From contig DASVLJ010000049.1 in the NCBI GenBank assembly GCA_036384915.1, positions 1 to 64,000 on the forward strand: a stretch of DNA of 64,000 nt, read 5' to 3'. This document shows positions 36,601-44,681 of the stretch, one piece after another (the first letter of the stretch is position 1; each line of letters begins with the position of its first letter). The DNA comes from PKWO01 sp036384915 (lineage in GTDB: Bacteria > Pseudomonadota > Gammaproteobacteria > Burkholderiales > Burkholderiaceae_D). The notes under the pieces were generated by a model. It did no database searches. It saw nothing but the letters and a program-made list of their open reading frames with translations, and was not told where the DNA came from. The translations under genes were made by a program, and so were the position numbers.

Positions 36601-39600
36601 TGGAGGTGTCCGCTCCTGCGCTTTGCACTTCCGTCACCGTTACCTGTTCGACGGCGCTGATGGTGCCGTTGCCAAAGACGATACTGTCGGTCGCTGCGGC
36701 GTTCATGCCCGTCACCACCAGCGAGCCGGCCAGATGCGCCGGAACGCCGGTGGCCGCCGGCACAATCGTAATGGGTGCCGCTCCGCTGGTTTGGTTGATG
36801 GCGCCGACTTGCAGCACGTCGGACGCGGTATGCGTTGCAAACGAGACGGCCCCGCTGGCCGCCGTACCCGTCTGTATCGTATTGGCACCGGTGCCGGCGC
36901 CGATGCTCACGGTGTCGCCGCTACCGCTCAATACCAGATGGTTGCTGCCGTTGCCGGCCGTGATATTGACCGCTGCACCATTGCCGCTGGCCGTGACGCT
37001 ATCCGTGCCCGAAGTGGGCGAGCCAAGCGTAACGCTGAGCTTGCCCTGCGTGCTCGACGCAATCACGTCGTTGATGCCCGTCCCCACCGCGATGCTCTGG
37101 GTTGACCCGGCGACGCCTGCGCCAAGGGTAACCTGGTCGCTGCCGTTCCCCAGCGTCACGGAGTCGGTCGCGCCCGATGCTGTCGCGCCAATCGAGGTGA
37201 AGGAAACCGCAGCATTGTCGTTGCTGCCGCTGACCGTGATGCCTGCGGTGGAAGCATCGCCCACAACAGTTAGCTGGGCGCCAGCGGTCAACGTGAGATT
37301 GCGCAATCCCGCTGCCGTGATGTTACCGGCGGAAATCGTGCCTCCCGAGGTGTCGCCGGCCGTCAGGTTGACGAGTGCGCCGTCGGTGAATGCGGAAATG
37401 GTGACGGCTCCCGACCCGGTATTGCTCAGCGTGACATTCGGCGCAATCGTGCTCACAGCGTTGATCTGCGTCGCCTGGCTGCCGGCGAAGTTCAAATTGG
37501 TGAGCGCAGTGTCGGTCAGCCCGGCCAGGATCGAGGCCGAAGTGCCGGCACTATTGGTGATCGTCAGCGAAGTCGCCGTATCGGTCAGGGTTCCGGCTAC
37601 GTCGACTGCGGTATTGCCCGAAAGCGTCAATGCGCGCAAATTCGAGTCGTTGAGCGAAGCGATGGTATTGGCGACACTGCCATTGGAATTGGATGCCAGG
37701 GTCAAGGCACCGATGCCGTTGCCGGACGCGTCCTGCAGCGTAAGCGCGCCCATGCTTTGCGCCGGGCTGGTGGTCGAGCCCAGGCTGATTGCCACGGTGT
37801 CGGACGCGCCGGCGCTATCGGCGGTGGCAAACTTGATGCCGTAGGAGCTGCCAGAAGCCAGATTGATCGTCAGCGGCAACGTCGCGGCGGCATTGGCAAT
37901 GGCAAGGTTGCCGCCCAGCCCTTGCACGTCCAGCGCCTGCACTCCAACTGCGTTTTTCATATCGAACGTGCCGGAGCTCGTGCCCGAAATTTCCCATGTT
38001 GCAAAGTCCTTGACCGCTGCCAGTACCGTATTGGAGGGTACCGTCACATTCTGGAAGTTGATCGTGTTGCCGACGGCGCTACCGCCATCGAGCGTCACCG
38101 TGGGCGCGGTCGTTTCGGTCAGTTGCACCTGGCCCGAACCGCCGTGGAAGGACGCTTGCGCGCCGATGGTGGCGGTAATGGTGCCGCTCGACTTGCTGGC
38201 ATCGATTGCCGAGGACGAAGCAAGGTTGCGCAAATCTCCGCTGAAGGAACCGGCTCCGGAGATGGTCATGCTCGCCGCGTTCGTCGCAGTCAGCGAGGGC
38301 AGCGTCAGGTTCGCGCCCAGCGACAAGGCAATCAATGTCGCCGAGGGAGCCTCAAGGTCGATGCCCGTGGACGCCGCGCCCGAGGTCGTCAAGGCCAGCG
38401 ATCTGGCATTCTCATTGACGATGGTGTTGCTGTCGCCGTTCAGGCTGAGGGCAAGGGCATTGGCGGCACCGGTCAGCAATTGTACCGCTCCATTCTTGGC
38501 TCCGGTAACGGAAAGCGCGGTCAGCGCCGAGCTCTCTATCGTCACGGAATTGGCCGGATTGGTGACTGCCACGCTGGCAATCGAGTTCGCGCCGGTTGTG
38601 CCATAGTTGCCATCGACGATCTGGATGTTCATCCCGCCGGTAACCGTGACCGAGGCAGTGCCGGAACCGCCCTTCACACTTACCGAGTGCGCGGCATCGG
38701 TATGGATGGCGACGCTGGAGCCGCCAACCGTCGATATGGAACCGGCCGCGCCGGTATCGGTAAAGTTCAGGCTGGTAGCGTTCCCTACCGTGACCGCCGC
38801 GCTGCCGACCGACTTGGTCACGACCACCGCATTCAAACCCGACCACGTGCTGAAGTCCTGCACGCCCATGGCCTCGCTCGACGCAATGGTCAAATCCGTG
38901 ATATTCGTGAGGTTGAGGTTCTTGGGAATCGCCAGGGAAGCACCCAAGCCTTCGTCGTTGATGTTCAGGGTATTTACGCCCGGGCCGCCGACGACGGTAT
39001 CTCCTGAATTGAGCGTGGCAGCCGCTCCGCCGGCTGCGATGCCGGCGGCGTTGTCCAGCACGGCATTGAACAGATTATTGCTGGTCGTACCGGTCAGATT
39101 GTCGATGCCAGTCGTGAGGTTGTAGGGCGCCCCGGCACCGAGCAGGCTGGTGACCGCGCTTTGCACGCTGGTCTGGTACGCCACCGGGTCAGTCGCGCTA
39201 TTGACGTTTGCCAGCAATGCCCTGCCGATGTCCGCAGCGGCAGAACCCTTGTATTCGTTCACGCCCGCGGCATCGCCTACCGCAGCCGTGAATTCGGCGG
39301 CGACGGAGAGCTTGTTGGCCACGGCTTCCGCGTCGAGCTTGCCTTGCGCCGTGGTATTGGTCTGCGCACCGACGGCAATCGACAGTGCGGCATTGCCGAC
39401 GGAGAGGCTGCCGGTCAGGATTGCATTCGACCAGAATGCCAAGCCTGCCGCTGCCGGCGCACGGTTCAGGACATGCTCGAAAACCGCAGTGACGAAAGCC
39501 TCCGCGCTGGCCAGGTCGCTACTGACGGCCCCATACAGCTTTACGGATTCCGCGCTGGTGCCGAAACTGTCGATCAAGCCTTTGACCGCGGCATTGGTGC

Positions 39601-39754
39601 CGTAGGCCGATGCCAGGCCGGCGGCATCGGTCGGCGCATTTGCCGCCAGCAGCGCGTTTTCAAAATTGGCCAAGCCTGCCGCATCTGCGGGACGGCCAAA
39701 GTAAGCAACGTAAAGCTCTTGTACCAAAGCGCTATAGCTGGAAGCAGTTGTCAT
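33647..39754 (-). CDS. Giant RsaA-like S-layer/RTX surface protein, two tandem units
   Basis: A 2,035-residue Ala/Gly/Thr/Ser-rich protein (ATG 39754; in-frame ATG 39796 would add 14). There is no Sec signal and I saw no Cys. N-terminal DUF4214-like repeats (VQELYVAYFGRPADAAGL; VFEHVLNRAPAAAGLAFW) occupy about residues 1-200. Two homologous beta-rich units follow (about 215-1110 and 1143-2035). Each opens with SNNLFNAVLDN / LTNTFNATLGN, contains a TSSGTFDM / STSGTFDM segment, and ends with a WFQ-GGNTY-IEL module. The final VAWFQFGGNTYLVEQ...LTLA closely recalls the Caulobacter RsaA type I secretion signal. Degenerate RTX motifs (GDGNDTVNL, GNGSDQVTL) suggest calcium binding. No exporter genes are nearby. 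Confidence 0.88.
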   Translation of the reverse strand: MTTASSYSALVQELYVAYFGRPADAAGLANFENALLAANAPTDAAGLASAYGTNAAVKGLIDSFGTSAESVKLYGAVSSDLASAEAFVTAVFEHVLNRAPAAAGLAFWSNAILTGSLSVGNAALSIAVGAQTNTTAQGKLDAEAVANKLSVAAEFTAAVGDAAGVNEYKGSAAADIGRALLANVNSATDPVAYQTSVQSAVTSLLGAGAPYNLTTGIDNLTGTTSNNLFNAVLDNAAGIAAGGAAATLNSGDTVVGGPGVNTLNINDEGLGASLAIPKNLNLTNITDLTIASSEAMGVQDFSTWSGLNAVVVTKSVGSAAVTVGNATSLNFTDTGAAGSISTVGGSSVAIHTDAAHSVSVKGGSGTASVTVTGGMNIQIVDGNYGTTGANSIASVAVTNPANSVTIESSALTALSVTGAKNGAVQLLTGAANALALSLNGDSNTIVNENARSLALTTSGAASTGIDLEAPSATLIALSLGANLTLPSLTATNAASMTISGAGSFSGDLRNLASSSAIDASKSSGTITATIGAQASFHGGSGQVQLTETTAPTVTLDGGSAVGNTINFQNVTVPSNTVLAAVKDFATWEISGTSSGTFDMKNAVGVQALDVQGLGGNLAIANAAATLPLTINLASGSSYGIKFATADSAGASDTVAISLGSTTSPAQSMGALTLQDASGNGIGALTLASNSNGSVANTIASLNDSNLRALTLSGNTAVDVAGTLTDTATSLTITNSAGTSASILAGLTDTALTNLNFAGSQATQINAVSTIAPNVTLSNTGSGAVTISAFTDGALVNLTAGDTSGGTISAGNITAAGLRNLTLTAGAQLTVVGDASTAGITVSGSNDNAAVSFTSIGATASGATDSVTLGNGSDQVTLGAGVAGSTQSIAVGTGINDVIASSTQGKLSVTLGSPTSGTDSVTASGNGAAVNITAGNGSNHLVLSGSGDTVSIGAGTGANTIQTGTAASGAVSFATHTASDVLQVGAINQTSGAAPITIVPAATGVPAHLAGSLVVTGMNAAATDSIVFGNGTISAVEQVTVTEVQSAGADTSSLAGWIAAATGKNGVVPQSAGGVVWFQQGGNTYVIDTASAGDAGVLNGGDSVIELTGAGYSFGSTSIGTNGTLLLNGGSGNSTPATAVFTLTTGTDSFTGNALTNTFNATLGNGATLNAGDVLTGGASGSVNILNIVDSGTGGTMAIPGGATIGGMTVLNIQSSEAVGGDYSSWSKLGTLNVTASVGTDNVTVGNNVNVTIVDAGTTVDLTGGKGALIQDANFGTATTNTLATAALTNLSSTATLDSNALASLTIAGSGFGATVNAAAGTRTLGLTLDGAGGGTFTDATATTVNITAATSQSNQAMFSFAAATGIAVSDSAGLNDSQTPWTAQQSFSAANAGTLTLSGAGLFAANLSGLKATATIDASASSGTIDVALAAGQSFTGGSGADLIAVTGTPTGIIDGGTAVGNEIVLVNDGAASVSALAHVSHVEILGVSGSTSGTFDMASYTGGTSVTSFDVNQDTAGAPIVFTNAAQGSTLRIEGSFGNNVTLQTADITGSSDAVVLTLGTGGGGAATVNQVTLMDGLSVGLGSVSLHALSATTISTLYDTNIGMLNFSGSATTIGTLHDAHSTLTVSSSDTAATISALTVNSLNTLTMTGAAGENFGTISSTASTLEFDDNNAAAIVIGTLSDSQLSTLTLQNSVNTSNGTFSLTSGLDAPLMNLTLNGNVGLTVVDSATPSGATGITVAGQTDNAVVSFSASDATPSGTTNSITLGDGNDTVNLSGGAAGSTHSIILGKGADSVTDGTAGTSNITVTGANGLAEHETANAAASVSFTLGDGNNTASALNATTVSITAGNGNNGITVSAATTLTVSAGNGANTISATAAGASGSITVGTGANTIAIGDTGNMSITLGAHTGVDAITVGVNASNTAISSIAGTQAGDTLTFSGDSAGGALHATQSTDVTANSGNISNLSDWISASLANSAQHQVAWFQFGGNTYLVEQSATGNAQTLTGDTIIELIGAHDLSTASFTGHALTLA

Positions 39755-39800
39755 GGAGGCGATGTAGTGATGAGTGAATGGATGGGAAATTTGCATGAAA

Positions 39801-39828
39801 ACGCCCTGCTTGCTCTCAAGCAGGGCGT
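39801..39828 (-). promoter_or_regulatory. Attenuator-like hairpin in the leader of the RsaA-like gene
   Basis: A perfect 12-bp stem ACGCCCTGCTTG / CAAGCAGGGCGT with a 4-base loop, followed on the minus strand by TTTC. It lies between the -10 box at 39886-39891 and the likely ATG at 39754, where a terminator would stop transcription of the gene unless overridden. If the ATG at 39796 is used, the stem would instead hide its Shine-Dalgarno. Confidence 0.6.
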
Positions 39829-39885
39829 CGATACACAGGCCAGGAAGTCGCCAATCAACGCGACCTCTTGTTACTTCGGGCGACA

Positions 39886-39891
39886 ATTATA
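39886..39891 (-). promoter_or_regulatory. Probable -10 element of the RsaA-like gene
   Basis: TATAAT on the minus strand with an AT-rich upstream region (AAAATTT/AAATTTT repeat at 39931-39947). The -35 region is weak (ACCATT at 17-base spacing). Predicted leader length is about 125 bases. Confidence 0.45.
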
Positions 39892-40182
39892 CTTGATGAA
39901 ATAAGAGAAATGGTATGGTTGCGCCATTCTAAAATTTGAGAAATTTTAAAAATAGCGGATTTAACCTTCTCAACAACGAACGCTATGCAGGGATGCAGAG
40001 AACCATTCGCGCACTTCAAGATTTGAAGCTATTTTCCGATGCAGATATTGCCCAATTGAACTTTCTCTGTCTTCGCGGCTTGCGACCGACATCAGAATGG
40101 ACTGGACTTGGATGCGGATGGAGAATTTTCAGCCGGTGTGCCGGCGCCTGCGCGGCAAGACCACAGATTGGCCGGCCTTTAA
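39892..40182. other. Intergenic stretch between the RsaA-like gene and tRNA-Thr
   Basis: An AT-rich upstream region of the giant gene followed by about 230 bases with an open plus-strand frame (containing MQRTIRALQDLKLFSDADIA) that lacks a ribosome binding site and runs into the tRNA. It may be a decayed gene fragment; no function is supported. Confidence 0.5.
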
Positions 40183-40216
40183 AGAAAAACGCCCTGTGCA
40201 TCTCTACACGGGGCGT
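40183..40216 (-). terminator. Intrinsic terminator of tRNA-Thr
   Basis: ACGCCCTGTG (40189-40198) / CACGGGGCGT (40207-40216), one G-U pair, 8-base loop, followed by TTTTTC on the minus strand. It lies directly downstream of the tRNA gene. Confidence 0.85.
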
Positions 40217-40221
40217 TTATT

Positions 40222-40297
40222 TGGTGCCGGCTGCCGGATTCGAACTGGCCACCTGATGATTACAAGTCAACTGCTCTACCTAATGAGCTAAGCCGGC
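40222..40297 (-). tRNA. tRNA-Thr, anticodon UGU
   Basis: A 76-base gene including an encoded 3' CCA. On the minus strand the acceptor stem is GCCGGCT with AGCCGGC, the D-arm contains TAGCTCATTAGGTAGAGCA, the anticodon loop is CTTGTAA with anticodon TGT (Thr, decoding ACA), and the T-arm has GGTTCGAATCC-like GTTCGAATC. An intrinsic terminator follows at 40183-40216. Confidence 0.96.
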
Positions 40298-40322
40298 GTA
40301 AAACTTCAACCCGTTATTATAC

Positions 40323-40823
40323 TCACTTGATGCGCGTAAGTGTAGGCTTGCCGCCCTTTTTCGGCGGTTCAGGCGGTTCCGGGCTGTCTCCCGGCTTGGT
40401 TTCCCCTTGCTCTTCGCCGCTGCTAGGCACTGCCGTCAGCGAGGGCGTGGATGGTGCCGTGGGCGTCGTGGCGATGGGCGACTCGGTCGGGGTTTCCGCG
40501 CCAGGCTTGGGGCGCACCACGTCGAAGGCCATGCCTTGGCCGTTTTCGCGGGCATAGATGGCGACCACGTTTTCCACCGGGACAACGATGTCGCGCGCCA
40601 CACCGCCGAAGCGGGCGGAAAAATGGATCAGGTCGTTATCCATCTTCAAGCCGCTGGTGGCCGTGAAGCTAATGTTGAGGACGATCTCGCCATCCTTGAC
40701 GAACTCGCGCGGCACGCGGGTGTGGCTGTCGACCATGGCTGCCAGGTAGGGCGTATAGCCATTGTCGGTACACCATTCGTAGATGGCGCGCAGCAGGTAA
40801 GGCTTGGTGGAAATTTCTGACAT
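40323..40823 (-). CDS. sspB: ClpXP adaptor SspB
   Basis: A 166-residue specificity-enhancing factor that delivers ssrA-tagged and other substrates to ClpXP. The ATG at 40823 (MSEISTKPYLLRAIYEWCTD) is the family start. The substrate-binding beta domain (YLAAMVDSHTRVPREFVKDG to NVVAIYARENGQGMAF) covers about residues 20-110. A disordered Pro/Ser/Thr/Glu-rich linker ends in a basic TLTRIK tail, corresponding to the ClpX-binding XB motif. It follows sspA, 67 bases downstream, as in most proteobacteria. Confidence 0.95.
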   Translation of the reverse strand: MSEISTKPYLLRAIYEWCTDNGYTPYLAAMVDSHTRVPREFVKDGEIVLNISFTATSGLKMDNDLIHFSARFGGVARDIVVPVENVVAIYARENGQGMAFDVVRPKPGAETPTESPIATTPTAPSTPSLTAVPSSGEEQGETKPGDSPEPPEPPKKGGKPTLTRIK

Positions 40824-40890
40824 GGAGGCTCTGTGCTGCAGCGTAGCCGCGCCGGGCGGTGCCGGCGCGAGCATACGTAGCTTATGCAGC

Positions 40891-41502
40891 TTATCTACGC
40901 ATTACTTTTTCCGAAGGCGTCAGCGCTTCGATATAGGCCGGGCGCGAGAAGATGCGCTCGGCGTACTTCATCAGCGGCGCAGCCGTCTTCGACAGTTCGA
41001 TGCCGTAATGATCGAGGCGCCACAGCAGCGGGGCCACGGCCACGTCGAGCATGGAGAAGTCGTCGCCGAGCATGTACTTGTTCTTGAGGAACAAGGGGGC
41101 CAGCGTAGTCAGGCGGTCACGGATTTCGGCGCGAGCCTTGTCGTGCGCCTTGTCGTTGGTCTTGGCCTTTTCGTTCTCCAGCGTATGCACGTGGACAAAC
41201 AGCTCCTTTTCGAAATTGAACAGCATCAGGCGGGCACGGGCGCGCATGAGCGGGTCCGCCGGCATCAGCTGCGGATGCGGGAAGCGCTCGTCGATGTATT
41301 CGTTGATGATATTCGACTCGTACAGGATGAGGTCGCGCTCGACCAGGATGGGCACCTGGCCGTAGGGATTCATGGTCGAGATGTCTTCCGGCTTGTTGAA
41401 CAAGTCGACATCGCGCACTTCGAAATCCATGCCTTTCTCGAACAAAACGAGGCGGCAGCGTTGGGAAAATGGGCACGTCGTACCCGAGTAGAGAACCATC
41501 AT
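40891..41502 (-). CDS. sspA: Stringent starvation protein A, GST fold
   Basis: A 203-residue RNA polymerase-associated protein with a glutathione S-transferase fold but normally no GST activity. The N-terminal thioredoxin-like domain contains LYSGTTCPFSQRCRLVLFEKG and the cis-Pro segment MNPYGQVPILVERD; the helical C-domain contains DDFSMLDVAVAPLLWRLDHYGI. Linked to sspB and the bc1 operon in the order petABC-sspA-sspB, a standard betaproteobacterial arrangement. Confidence 0.95.
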   Translation of the reverse strand: MMVLYSGTTCPFSQRCRLVLFEKGMDFEVRDVDLFNKPEDISTMNPYGQVPILVERDLILYESNIINEYIDERFPHPQLMPADPLMRARARLMLFNFEKELFVHVHTLENEKAKTNDKAHDKARAEIRDRLTTLAPLFLKNKYMLGDDFSMLDVAVAPLLWRLDHYGIELSKTAAPLMKYAERIFSRPAYIEALTPSEKVMRR

Positions 41503-41591
41503 CTCAGCAGTTCCTTAGAAACAAAGGGGTGCGGTCTGTTAAGACCCACCCCGGACACACAACGCCCGCGGCTGCGGGCGCCAAACTTTCT

Positions 41592-42353
41592 TTATTTGAC
41601 TTCTTTCCAGTATGACGCATTCAAGCGCCAGCACAGGACCACCAGCAAGCCCAGGAACAGCACAACCCAAACACCGAGTTGGTGGCGCAGTTCGGCGGTC
41701 GGTTCGCTCATCCACTGGAGGTAGGCAACCAGGTCGGCAACGGCACGGTCATATTCGGCCTTGGACATCTTGCCCGGCTGAACCATTTCGAAATGGTCGA
41801 ACTTTTCCTCTTCCTTGGCTTCCTTGCCTTCACCTTGGGCTTTTACGTAGACGGGTTTTTGCACACCTTGCAATTCCCAGAGCACGTGCGGCATGCCGAC
41901 GTTGGGGAACACCATGTTGTTCCAGCCGGTCGGGCGGGTGTCGTCTTTGTAAAAGGTGCGCAGGTAGGTGTAGAGCCAATCCGCGCCGCTGGCGTCTTCG
42001 GTCGCCCTGGAGCGGGCGATCACGGAGAGGTCGGGCGGCGTGGCGCCGAACCATTGCTTGGCGTCCTTGGGCGGCATGGCAATGGTCATCAAGTCGCCCA
42101 CCTTGTCGCCGGTGAACAATAAGTTGGCCTTGATGGTGTCTTCGTCGAGCCCGATGTCGCGCAAGCGGTTATAGCGCATCGACGAGGCCGCATGACAGCC
42201 GAGGCAGTAGTTGACGAACAGCTTGGAGCCGCGCTGCAGCGAGGCGAGATCCTTGGTCTGGTCCGGCGCGCGATCAAGCTGGAAGCCTTCCTCGGCCATC
42301 GCCAATGCCGGCAGCAGCGCCAACGCGATCAAGAGTTTTTTCAGCAGGTTCAT
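41592..42353 (-). CDS. petC: Cytochrome c1 of the bc1 complex
   Basis: A 253-residue precursor. The signal peptide MNLLKKLLIALALLPALAMA is followed by the haem c site NYCLGCHAASSMRYNRL (CxxCH near residue 51-55). Met ligand candidates occur near MPPKDAK and the WYNNMVF-like GWNNMVFPNVGMPH. The C-terminal TM anchor LGVWVVLFLGLLVVLCW holds it in the membrane. It accepts electrons from the Rieske protein and passes them to soluble cytochrome c. Third gene of the petABC operon. Confidence 0.96.
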   Translation of the reverse strand: MNLLKKLLIALALLPALAMAEEGFQLDRAPDQTKDLASLQRGSKLFVNYCLGCHAASSMRYNRLRDIGLDEDTIKANLLFTGDKVGDLMTIAMPPKDAKQWFGATPPDLSVIARSRATEDASGADWLYTYLRTFYKDDTRPTGWNNMVFPNVGMPHVLWELQGVQKPVYVKAQGEGKEAKEEEKFDHFEMVQPGKMSKAEYDRAVADLVAYLQWMSEPTAELRHQLGVWVVLFLGLLVVLCWRLNASYWKEVK

Positions 42354-42370
42354 TGGTTATCCTTTTCTGC

Positions 42371-43777
42371 TTAGTGCGCGTGGAAGGTGACACGGGCCGG
42401 CACGGGCTTGAAGGTGCCCATGGCGCTCCACCACGGCATCAAGAGGAAGAAGCCGAAGTAGATGAACGTGCAGATCTGGGAGATCAGCGTGCCTGTCACG
42501 GTCGGCGGCTTGACGCCGAGATAGCCGAGCACCAGGAATGTGATGCCGAAAAGGATGTACACATACATGTGCCAGCTCGGACGATAGCGGATCGACTTGA
42601 CCGGCGAATGATCGAGCCAGGGCAAACCCGCCAGGATCATGACTGAAACGCCCATCAGCACCACCCCGAAGAATTTCGCTTCGAAGACGTTGAATGCGCC
42701 GATGATGGCCACGCCGGCGACCAGCGCCAAGGTCTTCCAGAAGCCCGAGAGGTTGGACTTGAGGTAGATCAGACCGACATAGGCGGCGACACCGGCTTCC
42801 AGCGCATAGACGAATTGCGAGGTGGTGGCGCGCAGGATGGAGTAGAACGGCGTGAAGTACCAGACCGGGGCGATGTGCAGCGGAGTCTTGAGCGAATCGG
42901 CCGGCACGAAGTTGTTGGCTTCGAGGAAGTAGCCGCCCATTTCCGGCGCGAAGAACACGACGATCGAGAAGATCAGCAGGAAGATCGACACGCCGAAGAT
43001 GTCGTGCACCGTGTAGTACGGATGCGAGGGGATGCCGTCGATCGGGTGACCTTCCGCATCGAGGTTTTCCTTGATTTCGACGCCGTCCGGGTTGTTCGAA
43101 CCCACTTCATGCAGGGCGATCAAGTGCGCCGCAACCAAGCCGAGCAGTACCAAAGGAATGGCGATCACGTGGAACGAGAAGAAACGGTTCAGGGTGGCGT
43201 CGGAGACGACGTAGTCGCCGCGAATCCAGAGCGAGAGTTCCGGGCCGATGACGGGGATCGCGCCGAACAGGTTGACGATCACCTGAGCGCCCCAGTAAGA
43301 CATCTGCCCCCAGGGAAGCAGGTAGCCCATGAAGGCTTCACCCATCAGGCACAGGAAGATGCCGACGCCGAACAGCCAGATCAGCTCGCGCGGCTTGCGG
43401 TAAGAGCCGTAGAGCAGGCCGCGCGCCATGTGCAGGTAGACGATGATGAAGAAGGCCGAAGCGCCGGTCGAGTGCATGTAGCGCACCAGCCAGCCCCAGG
43501 GCACGTCGCGCATGATGGTGGTTTCCACCGAGGCAAAAGCCAGGTTGGCGTCGGGCTTGTAGTTCATGACCAGGAAGATGCCGGTCACGATCTGGATCAC
43601 CAGCACCAACATCGCGAGCGAGCCGAAGATGTACCAGAAGTTGAAGTTCTTCGGGGCGTAGTACTTGCCCCACTGGGTTTCCCACAGTTGGGTCAGCGGG
43701 AAGCGAGAATCGACCCAGGCCAGGGCCTTGTCGAGCACGGGAGCGTCAGCGGGAACTTTCTTTTCGACGAATGCCAT
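42371..43777 (-). CDS. petB: Cytochrome b of the bc1 complex
   Basis: A 468-residue integral membrane protein carrying haems bL and bH. The conserved MHSTGASAFFIIVYLHMARGLLYGSY and FHVIAIPLVLLGLVAAHL segments provide paired histidine ligands, and the quinol-oxidation loop appears as IAPVWYFTPFYSILRA (PEWY region, here PVWY). Eight TM helices are expected. The first Glu of PEWY is replaced by Val, as read here. It lies between petA (2-base gap) and petC. Confidence 0.95.
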   Translation of the reverse strand: MAFVEKKVPADAPVLDKALAWVDSRFPLTQLWETQWGKYYAPKNFNFWYIFGSLAMLVLVIQIVTGIFLVMNYKPDANLAFASVETTIMRDVPWGWLVRYMHSTGASAFFIIVYLHMARGLLYGSYRKPRELIWLFGVGIFLCLMGEAFMGYLLPWGQMSYWGAQVIVNLFGAIPVIGPELSLWIRGDYVVSDATLNRFFSFHVIAIPLVLLGLVAAHLIALHEVGSNNPDGVEIKENLDAEGHPIDGIPSHPYYTVHDIFGVSIFLLIFSIVVFFAPEMGGYFLEANNFVPADSLKTPLHIAPVWYFTPFYSILRATTSQFVYALEAGVAAYVGLIYLKSNLSGFWKTLALVAGVAIIGAFNVFEAKFFGVVLMGVSVMILAGLPWLDHSPVKSIRYRPSWHMYVYILFGITFLVLGYLGVKPPTVTGTLISQICTFIYFGFFLLMPWWSAMGTFKPVPARVTFHAH

Positions 43778-43779
43778 GA

Positions 43780-44397
43780 TTACGCTGCCTCCCCGTTTTC
43801 ATCCTTGCCGATCAGGATCTTGGTGTCGGACAGGAACATGTATGGCGGAACATCGAGATTGTCCGGCGCGGGCTTGTTCTTGAACACGCGTGCAGCCAGA
43901 TCGAAGGTCGAACCGTGGCAGGGGCAGAGGAAACCGCCTTGCCAGTCGTCGGGCAGCGAGGGTTGCGCGCCCGGTTCGAATTTCTTGTTGGGCGAGCAGC
44001 CCAGGTGCGTGCAGATGCCGACCACAACCAGCACTTCCTTGTGCTCGTCGCGTGAGCGCCACTGGTTCTTGCAGTATTTCGGCAGGGGCATGGAATAAGC
44101 TTTTTCCGACTTGGGGTCGGCGACCTTGTCTTCGGTCTTGTTCAGGCTTTCCAGCATTTCCGGCGTGCGCTTCAAGATCCACACCGGTTTGCCGCGCCAT
44201 TCGACGGTTTTCATGTCGCCCGGCTTGAGGTCGGAAATATCCGCCTCGACCGGCGCACCGCCAGCCTTGGCGCGCTCAGACGGCTGAAAAGTGGAAACGA
44301 AAGCTGCTCCGGTTGCCAACCCAGCCACGCCACCCGCCGCACACGTTGCGACGAGCAAACCGCGTCGGCTTGGATCGACCTGCTTTTCAATACTCAT
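43780..44397 (-). CDS. petA: Rieske iron-sulfur protein of the bc1 complex
   Basis: A 205-residue subunit that carries a [2Fe-2S] cluster. The N-terminus has twin arginines (SRRGLLVATCAAGGVAGLATGA), so export by the Tat system encoded at 48.2-49.8 kb is expected, with the signal kept as a membrane anchor. The cluster ligands are in CTHLGCSP and CPCHGSTFDLAARV. First gene of petABC; its promoter lies in the 284-base region shared with mscL. Confidence 0.96.
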   Translation of the reverse strand: MSIEKQVDPSRRGLLVATCAAGGVAGLATGAAFVSTFQPSERAKAGGAPVEADISDLKPGDMKTVEWRGKPVWILKRTPEMLESLNKTEDKVADPKSEKAYSMPLPKYCKNQWRSRDEHKEVLVVVGICTHLGCSPNKKFEPGAQPSLPDDWQGGFLCPCHGSTFDLAARVFKNKPAPDNLDVPPYMFLSDTKILIGKDENGEAA

Positions 44398-44681
44398 ACC
44401 AACCCCAATCAGAAAATGCGAAATTTATACGAGATTCTAGGTAACTCACACCTGACGACACTGGGTGCCCACTGATGAAACTTGCAGCAACCTTTGATTA
44501 TAACGAAGCCAAGCCCTGATTTAAAGCAATTCAGTATCCGGATTGCAATTTGCCGGCACTTTTCGCCCTCTGTCAGCCCGCGGGATGCTCCGCCTTGGTA
44601 CCAATGGCGATTTTGCTGCAAAAAGCTGACGCTGCCATTACACTTCTACCAACTTGATATCCACTAGGGAGGAAATGGCTC

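Noticed and set aside
33567..39125. Series of long plus-strand open frames opposite the giant surface-protein gene
   Set aside because: Their content is Val/Ala/Pro/Thr or Arg/Gly repeats that mirror the repetitive coding sequence on the other strand, and they lack ribosome binding sites.
39936..40256. 106-codon frame upstream of and through tRNA-Thr
   Set aside because: It starts at TTG without a ribosome binding site and runs through the terminator and the tRNA gene; at most a decayed fragment.
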